DNA from: Pyrocephalus nanus
Lineage: Eukaryota > Chordata > Aves > Passeriformes > Tyrannidae
DNA length: 64,000 nucleotides
Assembly (NCBI GenBank): GCA_038380795.1
Contig: CM076264.1
Span: forward strand, 13,948,001 to 14,012,000
Direction of reading: 5' to 3'
Part shown: positions 1 to 12,382 of the stretch, piece after piece
How the letters are laid out: every line of letters starts with the position of its first letter
Position numbering within the stretch: the first letter of the stretch is position 1
Translations under genes and position numbers: made by a program
Notes under the pieces: model-generated
Seen by the model: only the letters and a program-made list of their open reading frames with translations
Told to the model about the DNA's origin: nothing
Database searches by the model: none

Positions 1-61
1 CGCACCTTTTGTAAACTCTCATTTATTCCTTCAGGATGCCAAGGGGAAAAGAGATGACTTT

Positions 62-1499
62 TGTCGTGGTTTTGCCCAGCCAGTCAGCCCCTGGGGCTGA
101 GGATGGTTTTGTCCAGGTGGATTTCCGGACAAAAAGCCAATCAAAACTCTCAGTAACGCCTTTGCTAATTACAAGGGTGGTTGTGCAGTTGAAATTAGGA
201 GCAGCAGCCATGTAGGAGAGGTGGCAGGCCCCAAAGTGGGCCAAGGCCCCCTCCTCCCCTGCCTTGGGCTGGGGGTAGGTGTGGCACTGAAGCCCCCCTT
301 CTCTCCTGTAAGAGAGCAGAGAAAAAAAAAAAACTTTTGGACGAAAACTGCTGCAGAAAAATTCCGGCAGACAGATAAGGGACCTCCAAGGTCAGAGCTG
401 GCAGCCGGAGGAGAGAGAAGAAAAGTTCGAAAGAGGGGCTTATTTCTCCCCCCTTTCACTCTCTCCCTTCAGCAAGGAAAAGACTGAAAAATAAAACTCT
501 GCTACCAGTGAAAGTTTGTTGGGGTGAGAAGACCCCCATGTTGCTCATGGAAGAGCCTACACTGGAATAAGTTGATGCACAAGGAAGCCAAGACTTCATG
601 AGAGACCTGAGGTGAAGCAGAGTCCTGTTGAAGATTTGTGACCCTAGAAGGGACGAGGCTTACACCAGAGCAGACAGTTTGGGTAAGCTTGGGATCCGAG
701 TGAGGGATCCATGCTGCTGCTGAAGATTTTGTGACCCTGAGGGAAACCTACACTGGAGCGAGACGGCCCAGGTGGGATGTTGGGATCCGTGTGTGGGATC
801 CATGTTGCTGCTGAAGATTTGTTACTCTGAGAGAGATGAGACTTACGCTGGAACAAGGATGGCCCGGATAAGATGTTGGGATCCAAGTAAAGGATCCACG
901 CTAGACCCATGTCAGAGAGGTCTATTCAAGGACTGTTCTCCCATGGGGAGGGACCTCCACAGAAAACAGGGGTGGACTCATAAGCCATTGTCTCCTGTGA
1001 CCCTGTGGTGAAGATCCATGGTAGGCAAGTGTCCCCTTGCAAGTCCATGGAAGAGAAAATCTTCAGGGCCTGGGTAACCCCCCAGCCTCCAGTCTTAGCC
1101 CAGGAGGGGGGTAGGCCCAGCCCTGGAGTCCAACACGGAGCAAGAGAAAAAGAGAAAGAGTTCCAGCTATAACGAAAAGGAGTTGTCACCCTGAGATAAC
1201 AGAAGAAGAGCTTTAAAGTGCTGCAGTTATTGAAGAGACATGGAGCTCTGAAAATGGAGAAAGAGACTGCTTCTCCTCCTTGAACTGATATAAAGGGGGG
1301 AGAAGTATTTCTGTAAATACATAGTACTTTTACTTAAGTAGAATTGTTACAGATATAGTTCTTTAGTTTTAGCTTGTTAATAATAAATGTTAATATTATT
1401 TTCCCCAATCAAGTCTCTTTTGTCTGCATAAACCTTCTCTCAACTTAAAGTAATTGTGTGGGGGGTGAAAGCAAATTGACCCAGAGCAAAGCCATGACA
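62..1499 (+). mobile_element. Solo LTR of an endogenous retrovirus (ERVL-like), with 5-bp target duplication
   Basis: The element begins TGTCGTGG and ends CCATGACA, near-perfect inverted termini with the TG...CA ends of a retroviral LTR. It is bounded by an exact 5-bp duplication, ACTTT at 57-61 and 1500-1504. It has a TATAAAGG at 1290-1297 and a polyadenylation signal AATAAA at 1382-1387, so it reads on the plus strand, antisense to SLC10A7. At about 1.44 kb it is long for an LTR, partly because of an internal triplicated unit at 630-903. No gag, pol or env remnants adjoin it, so it is a solo LTR left by recombination. Five-base duplications fit class III (ERVL) elements; the family assignment is inference. 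Confidence 0.85.
630..903 (+). repeat. Three tandem units of about 91 bp inside the solo LTR
   Basis: Units start at 630, 722 and 813. Each opens with GAAGATTT, continues through a block like TTACACTGGAGCA, and ends with two GGATCC sites about 10 bp apart, followed in the first two by CATGYTGCTGCT. The copies are diverged by substitutions and small indels, so the amplification predates the insertion or belongs to the LTR family itself. Part of a fourth, more degraded unit may precede them near 523-629. Confidence 0.8.
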
Positions 1500-4160
1500 A
1501 CTTTTTTCAGTTAACCACAGTCCATTTCCTTTTGATGATGAGAAGGGCTGTAGGCAGAGACAGCCACCAATACTCTCATCTTGCCCTTGTGTGACAGTCC
1601 TTGACCAGCCATACCCCAAGCGCAGCAGTACCCTGATGCTGATTTTCCTGCCCTCCCATCCGCTGCAGTACAAAAACACAGGATCACACTCACAAGACAC
1701 AGTGCCTTCCACTCTTGGTTCCTACATCACACACCCCAATGGGCCAGTGACCTGAGCATCTACAGTGCACTTTTGAATACCAGCATGAATAAACAGAGTC
1801 AGATCCTCTTTTTTCTCCTCTGCTTAAAAATTGTAAATGCAAAACATTAAGATTACTGCCCAGTGCCAGTGTAAACTTTCTCACAAGCAGTGCTTTAAAG
1901 CTGGCAGACTTGTTACAACACACGCTTTCTCATACCAGTACACATGCACATAAAACCCACGCTCCAGCATCTGATCTACTCCTCCATGAAATTCATATGG
2001 CTCTGACATGCCAGAAATCTCTGAGTTCCTGGGAAGGCATACAGCCAAACTTCTTGTATTTTTCCCCAAATGCAAACTCCATTTCCACCATTTACCTAAA
2101 CAGGGGAAAACAAGATAACTTCCCCCTTCTACCTGCATACTTCAAAGTATAAGCCTTAGCAAGACATACATTTGGCTTGTGAAACGTGATTAGAGGGCAA
2201 AAAGGAAAGAATCTAACCAGTCACTGACACTTTGGTATGAAAACTACCCACAAACCTCATGGACATCATGCATCTCTTAGAGACTCCAGGTTTATTACCT
2301 TAGCAGTGAAAACACTGGCTCTCACACCAGAACAAATGGAATGCTGAGCAATGATTTAATAAAGGAGGCTCAGTTGAACAGTGCTATACAAGTACTGCCA
2401 ACTTGTTCCTCTCTTACGGTCAAACACTTCATAACTGTAAGTGACTTTCTCTCTAAAAAAAAAAAAAAATTACTGTGGAAGGTATCCTCAAAAGGGTACA
2501 GAGCAATAACAACCTCCCAAACATACTTTTATTTAAGTTCACATTTTCTGAGATCTTAAGCTGTGATAAAAACACTTAAAGGTCTTGTCCCCTGATTCTC
2601 CTGGAGACACATCATCCATAACATGATTAGAGGTCTAGTTAAAGAATGCATCCTACAACTCCAAAGAGTATTACTTCCCTGTTGAAGTGAAATGAAAGCA
2701 CAAGGCCACTTTTTAAAAGGTGCCCTTTGCATTAACTGTAAGGCTGTGCCTGCACCAGTATTTTTCTATAAATATCCCACTGTCATATTGCTTTCTGAGC
2801 AGTTAGTAGCAGAACTAGACATTTTAACTGCTGTGCCATCAAAATCAGCTCAGAATAGCATTGTTATGAAAGTCATTGTCACAACTGCCACCGGTAAAAG
2901 CTTCACTATTAGTTGTGCGATGCCAGGAGATGGGAAGTGTAACACTAGTGCAAGGAAGGTGCATGGGAAGCCTGGCTCAAGCATTTGTAAAATAAAAATT
3001 AGTGTGGCCCTCTGTATAGATCCATGAACCCTGATCTCGGGAGCTCGTGTCAGAATCTGTCACAGGTCACAGTTAAAAGATAAGGAGATTTTCATCTCAT
3101 CAATGCATCTCTGTCCATATCTCAAAGGAGAACAATTTCTTTTCTTTTTTTTTCCCTTTTTTTTTTTTTTAACTAGTCCAAAGATTAGGCTTTACATTAA
3201 GCCGGTATTATATGGTACTGGAAATTCCCTTTTTATGAGCCCAGCCAAATCTCTGCACACTGATATATTATGGCAGAGGTAGAAAGAAAAGGGAAAGTTG
3301 CATACTGTATGAAAGAGACCAGCATAACAGCCACTGCCTGAAGGTTAAAAAGGAACAATCCTGATGCATGCAACTGCATTCTTTTAAATGCTGCTCACTT
3401 ACTTTCATCTTCTATATTAGCAATTCATATAACCAGAACTTACATGTACACAGAGTGAGAAAGCACCTCAATGTGCATCTTTATATATTACATATCCCGA
3501 AAATACGCCTAAGGAGTTCAGCAGTGGATGAGTAACAACTGATGGTCCAAGCTTTCTTCCTCTGAAAACAAATTAACTACAACATTGGTATTTACCACCG
3601 CCCTTCTTTTGAAACATGCCCCAAACATCTCTAAATTCTAATCAGTCAGTTGTCCCCATTTTCCAAGTGGATCCCCAAAGGGGATAGGGCAGAGGAGGCT
3701 ATTCCTCCATACAGTGCAAGGTTTAATGCCAATCAAGTCTAGGGACTTCGTTTCACAGCTATTTGGCCATCAGCATGAACTACAAAAATGCCAACACTGT
3801 TCTTTGGAATTTTCATTCATATAAGTATATATTTATTATGCAAACGTATACATAAAATATATAACAACTCATTAGCAACTGAAAGTATTTTTATTACTTC
3901 CTTGAAGTAGTTTACTTTATTCTAATAGGGCAGAATACTATATAGCCATTACTTCTCTAAAGAAAAGGTGGAGAGAAAATATAAAAACCTATAGGTTTCA
4001 TGCACAGAATTCTATTCATGCTCACCAAAAGCTGTGCTGGTTGTGAGACCACGAAATGCACAAGCTTGTTTTACTGCCAAAAGTCACAAAGTTCACGTCA
4101 ACCATTTACTTAGTTACACCATTCACTGAACTTTCCATTGATACCCATAGTTGGCTGGAA

Positions 4161-4192
4161 ACTGGAATATCCAGCATAAGGGATATTCCAGT
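4161..4192. repeat. Perfect 12-bp-stem inverted repeat, 8-nt loop
   Basis: ACTGGAATATCC at 4161-4172 and GGATATTCCAGT at 4181-4192 are exact reverse complements. The left arm also sits in a shorter palindrome, CTGGAATATCCAG. No flanking T tract or gene suggests a specific role. Confidence 0.85.
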
Positions 4193-5930
4193 ATTGAAAC
4201 AACTGCTTCAAACCCAAGTTCCCCCTGCCTCTAGGACCACTACTTCTCACCTCATGTTTGAAATTTTCTTTTTTAACCATTTTATCTTGGTATTTTGCTG
4301 CTTTCAGCTGAATTTCTCCCATGCCTAGCACAAGATGGCCTCTCTCTGTGATTGTTGCCACACAAAGCTTTTCAGCTGGTCCATAATGCAGCATTGTTAT
4401 TAAATTCTTATGATGCACTAAGAAGATACAGCCAGGGAGATCAGTTTACCATGAGAAATGGAAAATTGGAGCACCTAAGTTACACTGAAAAATGTGGACT
4501 GAGTGAAAATGATTCGTTTGCAAAACTGACCCAGGTTAACCTGATCTGAAACAAAATGTTTACATACAGATTTTCCTGAAAGAAAATGGAAACACTTCTA
4601 CAAATTGCATATTCTGGGGGAATAAAAAAAAAAAATTGGAAAATTTCCTAATTTGAGATAGTTTGTAGCCCAAGTTTCATACTTCTAAAGCAGTTACTAA
4701 AGAATATGTGCAGATACAAAGTGAAAGAAAAATAAAAACTCAGTTTTTTGAAAAAGCACTCCTTCAACAAGAAAGCACTTATTTTATAACAATGCATCTG
4801 CTTTCCAGCATTTTTGTGGTTCAAACTATCTTCTCACCTTACTGATTAACTGCAGAGACAGAGATAACACGTTCTGATTTGCCCACAAAAAACTCCAAGG
4901 AGAACTTAACAAAGAAATCAATAATTTTGTGTTAAGCACAAAAGCTCCAGCAGAACGCAGATACTGCTGCTACCAGTAGATACTCTGCTCTACACTCAGA
5001 GTTCTTATCACCACATAGATGGCCTACGATACCTAAGTAGACTGTGTAAGAAGTGCATCCACGACGGCCAGGTCAAAAGTGCAAGAGCTACCAAATTTGC
5101 TGCACAGCAGGAGGTACTGATGCCAAGAGAGACACACCTTCTTAATAGCAACACAGAGTAGCAATAATGTGAACACAAGGATAAGGAGCAGAATTGGGAT
5201 ACGCAAACATGTGAAGAGTAGAAAAAGTCACCTCAAACACCAGAAGCAATCAGATATCACATCCTCAACAAAAAGCAAGAACCAGCTAAACGCACAAGCA
5301 CATCACCTATCAAACAACTTTATATGTGACATATTAGCTGCATTTTGTAAAAATAGCTCTCACAAAAAAGTTTAATTTAGGTTAACAGCAATTTCTTTGA
5401 CTAGTCTGTGATCAGTACTTTGGGGTGTAAAATAGACAAATAAGCATGTTACAAATTATGTCTGGCTGGTATTTCGAGTCAAGCTTGCCATTGATAGAAG
5501 CTTGATAAAAGGCAGAGAAAGACTCAATATATCAGGTCATATCATCATCAAAAAGAAAAAAAAAAACAAACAAGCAAACATCAAAAACCCCCATACCTGT
5601 TTATGGAACAGATTTTCATCTCACACATACATTCATTCTAAAACCCAGTCTCTGTTTAGTCAATTCTACTGCAGGAAAGACCTCAGAAAAATATCACAAC
5701 ATCATCATCATCTCGTTGAATCAAAGTTCAATTTGCTCTAACACCATAACAAATATATTCTTGTAATCTGTATCTATCTTATGGAAGTATCAACAAAATT
5801 CAGAGTGATACACTTATCTACAATATATATAAAAGAATCATATCACCACTATAAGCTGTAGTGTAGCAATATAGTGGCAGAGCATGAAACAGTAATCAAA
5901 GTCCTGAAAAATACACCATTGTCAGCATTG

Positions 5931-5948
5931 TACACTGGTACCAGTGTA
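5931..5948. repeat. 18-bp perfect palindrome
   Basis: TACACTGGTACCAGTGTA reads identically on both strands with no spacer. Confidence 0.92.
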
Positions 5949-8900
5949 TTATAGCACCTCAGTTTGAAATAAATCAATCTAAGTGCCTGCTTTGGTAAGC
6001 ACTTCAAATTCACTGTACATCAGCATTAGGGGGGGTAATGCACAAAGAAACAAATCAGGAAATGGGACTTGTAAATAACAATTCAATTAGCAGACTTATA
6101 TTATTCATTTCCTAATAAACTTTCTACCCACACCTACACACAAACCCTCCTACAGCCTTCCCCCCTTCATTTACATATCTGTGCAGGCCTGCTCCTTTTT
6201 CTTGTGAGCCCCTTTGGCCTTTCAATCATGAAGTATATTACTTCACTGTCAGAGCAAAGCAGTTCCTAACAACAGGGAGCCCAGCTGGGATAGGAAGAGG
6301 GCAGCAGGCTCAGGCATTAACATAATAATCCAACTGTGTTCCCCCAGGCCCTTAGGGCACACAGCATATTAGGCAGCCCTCCTGTGCCGCAGGGGCGGAG
6401 GCTGCCTGATCACCTGCCCATCAACCTGTGGCAGTCGCTCCACCTCAGCCGATCCAGCTCCTGCCAAGCCCCATGCCCAATTACCTTCCCACAAAGGGCA
6501 CACATTCTTTTTCCACTTTTGCTTAATGCACCTGCTGAACATCCTTATTTACTATTGGAACTTGCCTTGCCTTGTCGTTTCCATGAGACTCTTTCCCTGC
6601 CTTTTAACTTCTGGAAAGTCTAGGGTTTGTAACAGGACCTACTGCTGCTGCCAGCAGGATCCAGACCTTGAAACACGATTTCAAATACAAAGCACTACTC
6701 TCCAGGTACAACTTTCAGTCCTACTTATCCTCTGGATTCTTCTCTGAAAGAAGGAGCAGGAAAAAGCAAAAAGGTAGACACGTGCCTTTGCTATCCTCTG
6801 TACCATGCCATCCAAGGAAACCAGTTTAGGGGGTGCTTGCTTATTCTTGCTATGGTTTGTAATGCTGGAGGATTTCCAGCATCAAAACTATTTCACAATC
6901 TTTGATACAAGGCCTGCCACCACACAGGACATAGCTACTGATTAAGGAACAGAGCCCGTGACAAGGTTTCAGCTGTACAAATACACACATTAGATATTTC
7001 CAAATAACACTATAACATTGATTTCAGATGCAAGACCTATAAAACTGTAGAATTTAAAGAAGGCTTAGAATTGTACTACTCTTCCCCACATTTCTTAATA
7101 TCTGAAAAATATTCCCACATTTCAAATGCTTTGGGTAGCAAACTACAAGTCAGATTACTAATTTGCATGTTCCCTCTATTAAGCCCTTAAAAAAAAAAAA
7201 GCTTACTTTTATTCTACAGTGTATTTCAATGCAGTTCTCTTACAAGCCCTTTTATTTACAGTATAGATACTGCTTGTACCAACAACTTAAAAAGAAGAAT
7301 AATAAACACACTTGCCAGTAAAAGACAGTATTTTCTTCATATTATACGTGACAATCTCAAAGACTACTAGGAGAAAAGCTTTTGGTTCTGATATAACTTT
7401 TATTCTCATTAAAACATACATATTCTCTAATTACCCTTAACAATGGAAGGCACAACAGAAACGTAATACAGTCTTGTTAAAATAATGCTTTGCAGATTGT
7501 GCAAAGCCTGATTTACTTGATTACTTGTGAAGTAAAATTTCCGTAACCCCATTAATTTTCATTTACCCAGCCCCCTCAAAGAAGGAAACATTCAGAAGCA
7601 ATTCTGTATTTTATTTTAAATGCTTGGAGTTTATATTATCAGTACAAAGAAGAGTAATCCATGTCACAATGACCTGTCAGAGAAAGATCACGTAAAGTAA
7701 CATTAGCTATAGAATTTAAATATTTTAGAAAGCAACTGCTACACAAGCTCTGCCTATTACCATTCCTCGAATACATAATGGTAACAGAAAGTATACATTA
7801 TGAAAATCGTGTCACATTCCGAAAACATTTGCTTAAAAGCAATTAATTTTCACAACATCGACATTCTTTTCTGCCACCATGGTCATAACTTGATAGCAGC
7901 ACATCCCCCTGAACTGGGAAGAGGATGCAGTTAAAAGCCCTTTGCATTGAATTTATGCTGGGTCACGGGGTCACCAATAAAATGCTAAAATAACCTAGGG
8001 GGTTTACAAAATATTTCAATATAGTCAAGAGTCTATAAGCTCATATATTACTATGAGTTGATTTAGATTTTTAGGATCTGCAATTTAGAGAGGAAGAGCT
8101 TTGTCAACTATCCCCTGATCTTTCCACCATCTCCTTTACTCCACAAACGAATCACCATGATTGTAGGCATAAAACTGAACATCACTTAAAACATCAACTA
8201 CAGCTTTTCTCCTTCAACATCTCTAAAAATAAATGACTTCGATTATCAAAAACACAGGAAAATGAGATCATAAGAAAAATTTGTTCAACATTTGAAACTT
8301 TTCAAAGTTTGTTCTAATTAATTTCCTTTCTTCTCCAAATTATAGATCAAAAACTCCACAAATTGAAGTAACATAAGCTGTACCTAGCATGCTGGAAAAA
8401 CAGATATTCAACAGTAAGAATCCTCTACCAAGAATTAGAGTATAAATCAAGTCATCAAGCAGCTTTTGCTGTTGGCAGTGAATGCTTTGCACATACAGAC
8501 ATGTTGTCAGTGCAGACACATTGTAGAAAGCTACAATGTTAAGTTAAATTCCTCCTCTGATGAATTCCAATGTTGTGAATGGAACATGTGACCAGAAATA
8601 AACTTGTGAATGGAAAGGTAGATTTTTCTATTTATTTCATTACATGATCAGACCCATGACTCAATTAAGTCAAAAGGAGATTTTTTTGATTTCACACAGC
8701 CCAGGGTCGGAACATTATAATGGCCCAGGTAAGTAAAAGCGAAGTTGTGGCTACAGCTTGGGTTGTGATGGGCTGTTTAAAACATTGAGCACTCATGAAA
8801 GCACTAAATATAAAAGTCGCAGTAGGGAGGAAAATATATAAAGATTGTTCAAATTATATTTCAAATGACAGGTCCACTATAAAACCCCTACATATTTTCT

Positions 8901-9337
8901 TGAAGTAACAAACTATCCATGTGGATGATGTATTTTAATTTCCTCCATAATTTATCCTTCAAATCAATGACAATTTTATTTTCTTTTACAACACTCACTC
9001 TTCCCGACTGCTTGTACAGGCCTTGCTCTTTCATAGCACAGTTCCTATGGCTTTATTCTTAAATATCAAAGAGGAGAACATTAGTACTGTTTTCTTCCAT
9101 ACACAGCTGTGCCAGCAGAACATCCCTGTCATCCCTAGATGCCCACTAGCCCTAACTAGAGAACACTGTTCCCATAGATTTGTAGGGGGCAGTCTCTTTA
9201 CTTCCTATGTTTTTTTTCCTTCACAAAAGTTATTTCAAATTCACAAAGATCCTCTTGTAATAGCAGTACCCAGAATGAAGTATTATTCATTAATATGCAA
9301 TATAACACCTTAATGTACTCAAATTTATTCAGCTTGT

Positions 9338-10427
9338 GGTGGTGAGTTGACCTTGGCTAGACGCCAGGGTCCAACCAAAGCTGCTCTATCACTGCCCTCC
9401 TCAGCAGGACAGGGGAGAAAAAAAATCACAAAACTGTTGGGCTAAGATCAGGACAGGGAGAGATCACTCACTCATTACTGCCACAGGCAGAACAGACCTG
9501 ACTTGGGGACAAAAGATAATTTAATTTATTACTAATCTAATCAGAGTAGGATAACAAGAAATAAAAATAAATCTTAAAACCACCTTTCCCTCATTTCTCC
9601 TTTTCTTCTAGCCTTAACTTTACTCCCAAATTCTCTATCTCCTCCCTACCAGAGGTGCAGGGGGATGAGGAATAGGGCTTGGGCAGTCAGTTCATCACAT
9701 GCTGCCTCTGTCTCCTCATACTCTTTCCGTCCTCCAGCATAGCGTTCCTCCTACAGCAGACAATCTTCCATGAACTTATCCAGCATGAGTCCTTCTCACA
9801 GGCTGTAGTTCTTCACAAACTGCTCCAGCATGGGTCTCTTTCCATGGGATACAGTACTTCAGGAACAGGCTGCTCAAGCATTGGTCCCCCACAGGGTCAC
9901 CAGTCCTGCCATCAAACCTCCTTCAATGTGGGCTCCTCTCTCCACAAGTCCACAGGTCCTGCCAGGAGCCCGCTCTAGTGCAGGCTTCCCACAGGGCCAC
10001 AGCCTCCTTTGGGCATCAACCCACTCCAGTGTGGAGTCCTATACTGCAGGTGGATCTCTGCTCCACCACGGACCTTCACTGGTGAGGGCCACAGCTGCCT
10101 CACCATGATCTTCACAGGCTGCAGGTGAATCTCTGCTCCAGTACCTGGAGCATCTCCTTCCCCTCCTTCTTCCCTGGCCTAGATGTCTGCAGAGCTTTCT
10201 TTCTTACTCCTCTCTCCTGGCTCCTGTTGTGCAGCAACTTTTCCTTCTTCTTAAATATGTTATCCAGAGGCACTACCACCGCTGCTGATGGATTTGGCCT
10301 TGGCCAGCAGCTGGTCTGTCTTGGAGCCAGCTGGCATTGGATCCATCAGACATAGGGGAAACTTCCAACAGCTTCGCACAGAATCCACCTCTGTAGCACC
10401 CCAGCTTTGACAAGCAAACACAACACA
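9338..10427 (-). mobile_element. ERVL-like LTR, sense orientation to SLC10A7
   Basis: This 1.1 kb block runs from near TGTGGTGGTGAG to CAAACACAACACA and matches a repeat I recognise from songbird genomes. On the minus strand it carries a TATTTAAG-type box near 10255, repeated CTGGAGCA-type units, and AATAAA at 9525-9530. CTTGT occurs at 9333-9337 and 10428-10432 and is the likely 5-bp target duplication; it overlaps the expected terminal TG by two bases, so the exact left end is uncertain by about 3 bp. The AATAAA block and the downstream TTTTGTCCCCAAGTC resemble the corresponding part of the LTR at 62-1499, so the two belong to related families. It is in the transcriptional direction of SLC10A7. 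Confidence 0.75.
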
Positions 10428-12257
10428 CTTGTATAAGGTATTTACATCTATTTCTGAGTCTACTCAAGCACTCACACTGCTCTAAAGCATGTTTTTCTGT
10501 AAACTGAAATAACTGTTTTATAGGTCCTTATGACTTTTTGTGGTACAGAAATGTGCTACCTGAGCAAGAAAGTGGGGGACAATCTAATTGCAGAAGATAT
10601 CAGTAATTTCACCAGTTCCAAGCTCCAATTACTGGTTTAATAACAACTAGTGTTTCGTAACTTCATCTCTCAATATAAAAAGTAGCTGACATTTCAGGGA
10701 GAAGTACTTCTGCAGTGCTTTGCTCTTCTCCTGCACTGCATTTGAATCTCCTGCATCACCTCGGATCCAGTCACTATTTTACCTAAACTAGAGAGGTGGT
10801 ACTACTCATCAGGAAAAAAAAAATATATATATATGAATTTCATCACCCTGAAAACACAGATGTCAGTGCTTCCACTTTTATATACTCATCTAATATTTGC
10901 TGACTATGTCACATTCTTGCTTGTCAGCAGTAGGTGTGGAGTGGCTTCCAAGAGCTCTAGGCAGAAAACAAAAGAGAATGAAGGGAAAGGCATTTCTGTT
11001 TCAGATATGCTGCAAATCCATCTGGCAGGGCTCTCCCAAAGCCTCAGCTAGGGATTCCACACCTTCCTGGGAAGCACCCTGCTGCCTGTGTGAGGTAGCT
11101 CCAAGGAAGGTCATATGGACCTCTGCAGACACAACTTCATGTGCGCTCAGATTTTACCTATTCCAGTTCTAACCACAACCGTCAAGAGAGCAGTGCAGAC
11201 AACCAAAAGTGCTGCAATGCCTCCCAAGGGAACAAATGAGAAGGAAAAGAAGGAAAGAAACCAATCCACAAGGGTTGTGCAAATCAGAATTAAAACATTA
11301 CAAAGACCTTCTTTCTTCATGATAGGGAAGCCAGGGCAGAAGCTTTGAGCAACATGTGGCTCCCAACAGTCACAGTGAGGCCCTTGTGCTTGGATTATGG
11401 CACATGAATGGCAATAAATGATCCAAAATCCAGGATACCAACACACATATGGAAAAAACTACTACCTGGGAACCACTCTTATGCAGCTCACCCTTCCCTT
11501 GCACCTCTGAGGAGCACAGTACCTGTTTCTATCCTATTAATATTATGACCACCATTAAAAGTTCCGTAAGATCATTGGCTATACCTGCTGACATCCATAG
11601 GTTAAATAACCCTGCTTCAGCAGAAACTTTGCCCTCACATTTCTTTAGATGCTGATTTGTTTTAAACACAGCTTTGGGTGTAGAGCAAGACTGATGAGGT
11701 GTACAGCTGAAAAGGAATGAGGACAATAGAGAAGCTGTCATGCTGTGTTGGAAGATGCAAACAGCAGGCACACCTGCGACAAAAGTGGAAGTGTAAAAAA
11801 CACAATAGACTTTCAGGCAGGTCAGTTTTTGGGGCTTCTTTCTCCAATAAAATGTTCTAAAGTGAGATTGTCAAGACTGGAAAAGATAAATCAATTCAAC
11901 CTTTTAAATCACTCCAGGGATCTTTTCTTCACTTACTACTCCCTCAAAAATGCCTGCTGCAATTGTTAAACACATATAATATAGACAATAAACTTCAAAT
12001 AAATTTAGTGTGACCAGAAACTCACCCTGCCACTCAAACATGTACAAGCGGTATTTACCACACATAATATTATATCATGTTTGTTAAAGGAAGTGAAATT
12101 GTAGTGATCATAACAAAATATATGTATCTCCGATAACTACAGCATATGATTCAAAAGTTAGGGAAAATCGTTCAGCCTTCAATACTACAACAGCACAGAA
12201 TATTGTTTAGTAAAACACACATTCCACTCACAACCTTGCTATTTTCATCTGAGGATT

Positions 12258-12382
12258 AAAAAAAAAAAAAAGAAAAAAAAGAAAAAAAAAAGAAAAAAAA
12301 GAAAAAAAACTGGAAAAAAAAGAAAAAAAAAAAAGAAAAAAATGAAAAAAAAAAAAGAAAAAAAGGAAAAAAAAAAGAAAAA
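12258..12382 (+). repeat. 125-bp all-purine A-rich tract
   Basis: Runs of 6-14 A separated by single or paired G, with only rare interruptions (a CT near 12310 and a T near 12342). On the SLC10A7 sense strand it is a long T-rich pyrimidine tract. It is the longest low-complexity stretch in the window. Confidence 0.9.

Noticed and set aside
11035..11060. Minus-strand sequence GCTGAGGCTTTGGGAGAG as a possible SLC10A7 exon 5
   Set aside because: It vaguely resembles the SAFGS coding words, but the required upstream IFN codons and acceptor are absent and the frame does not fit.
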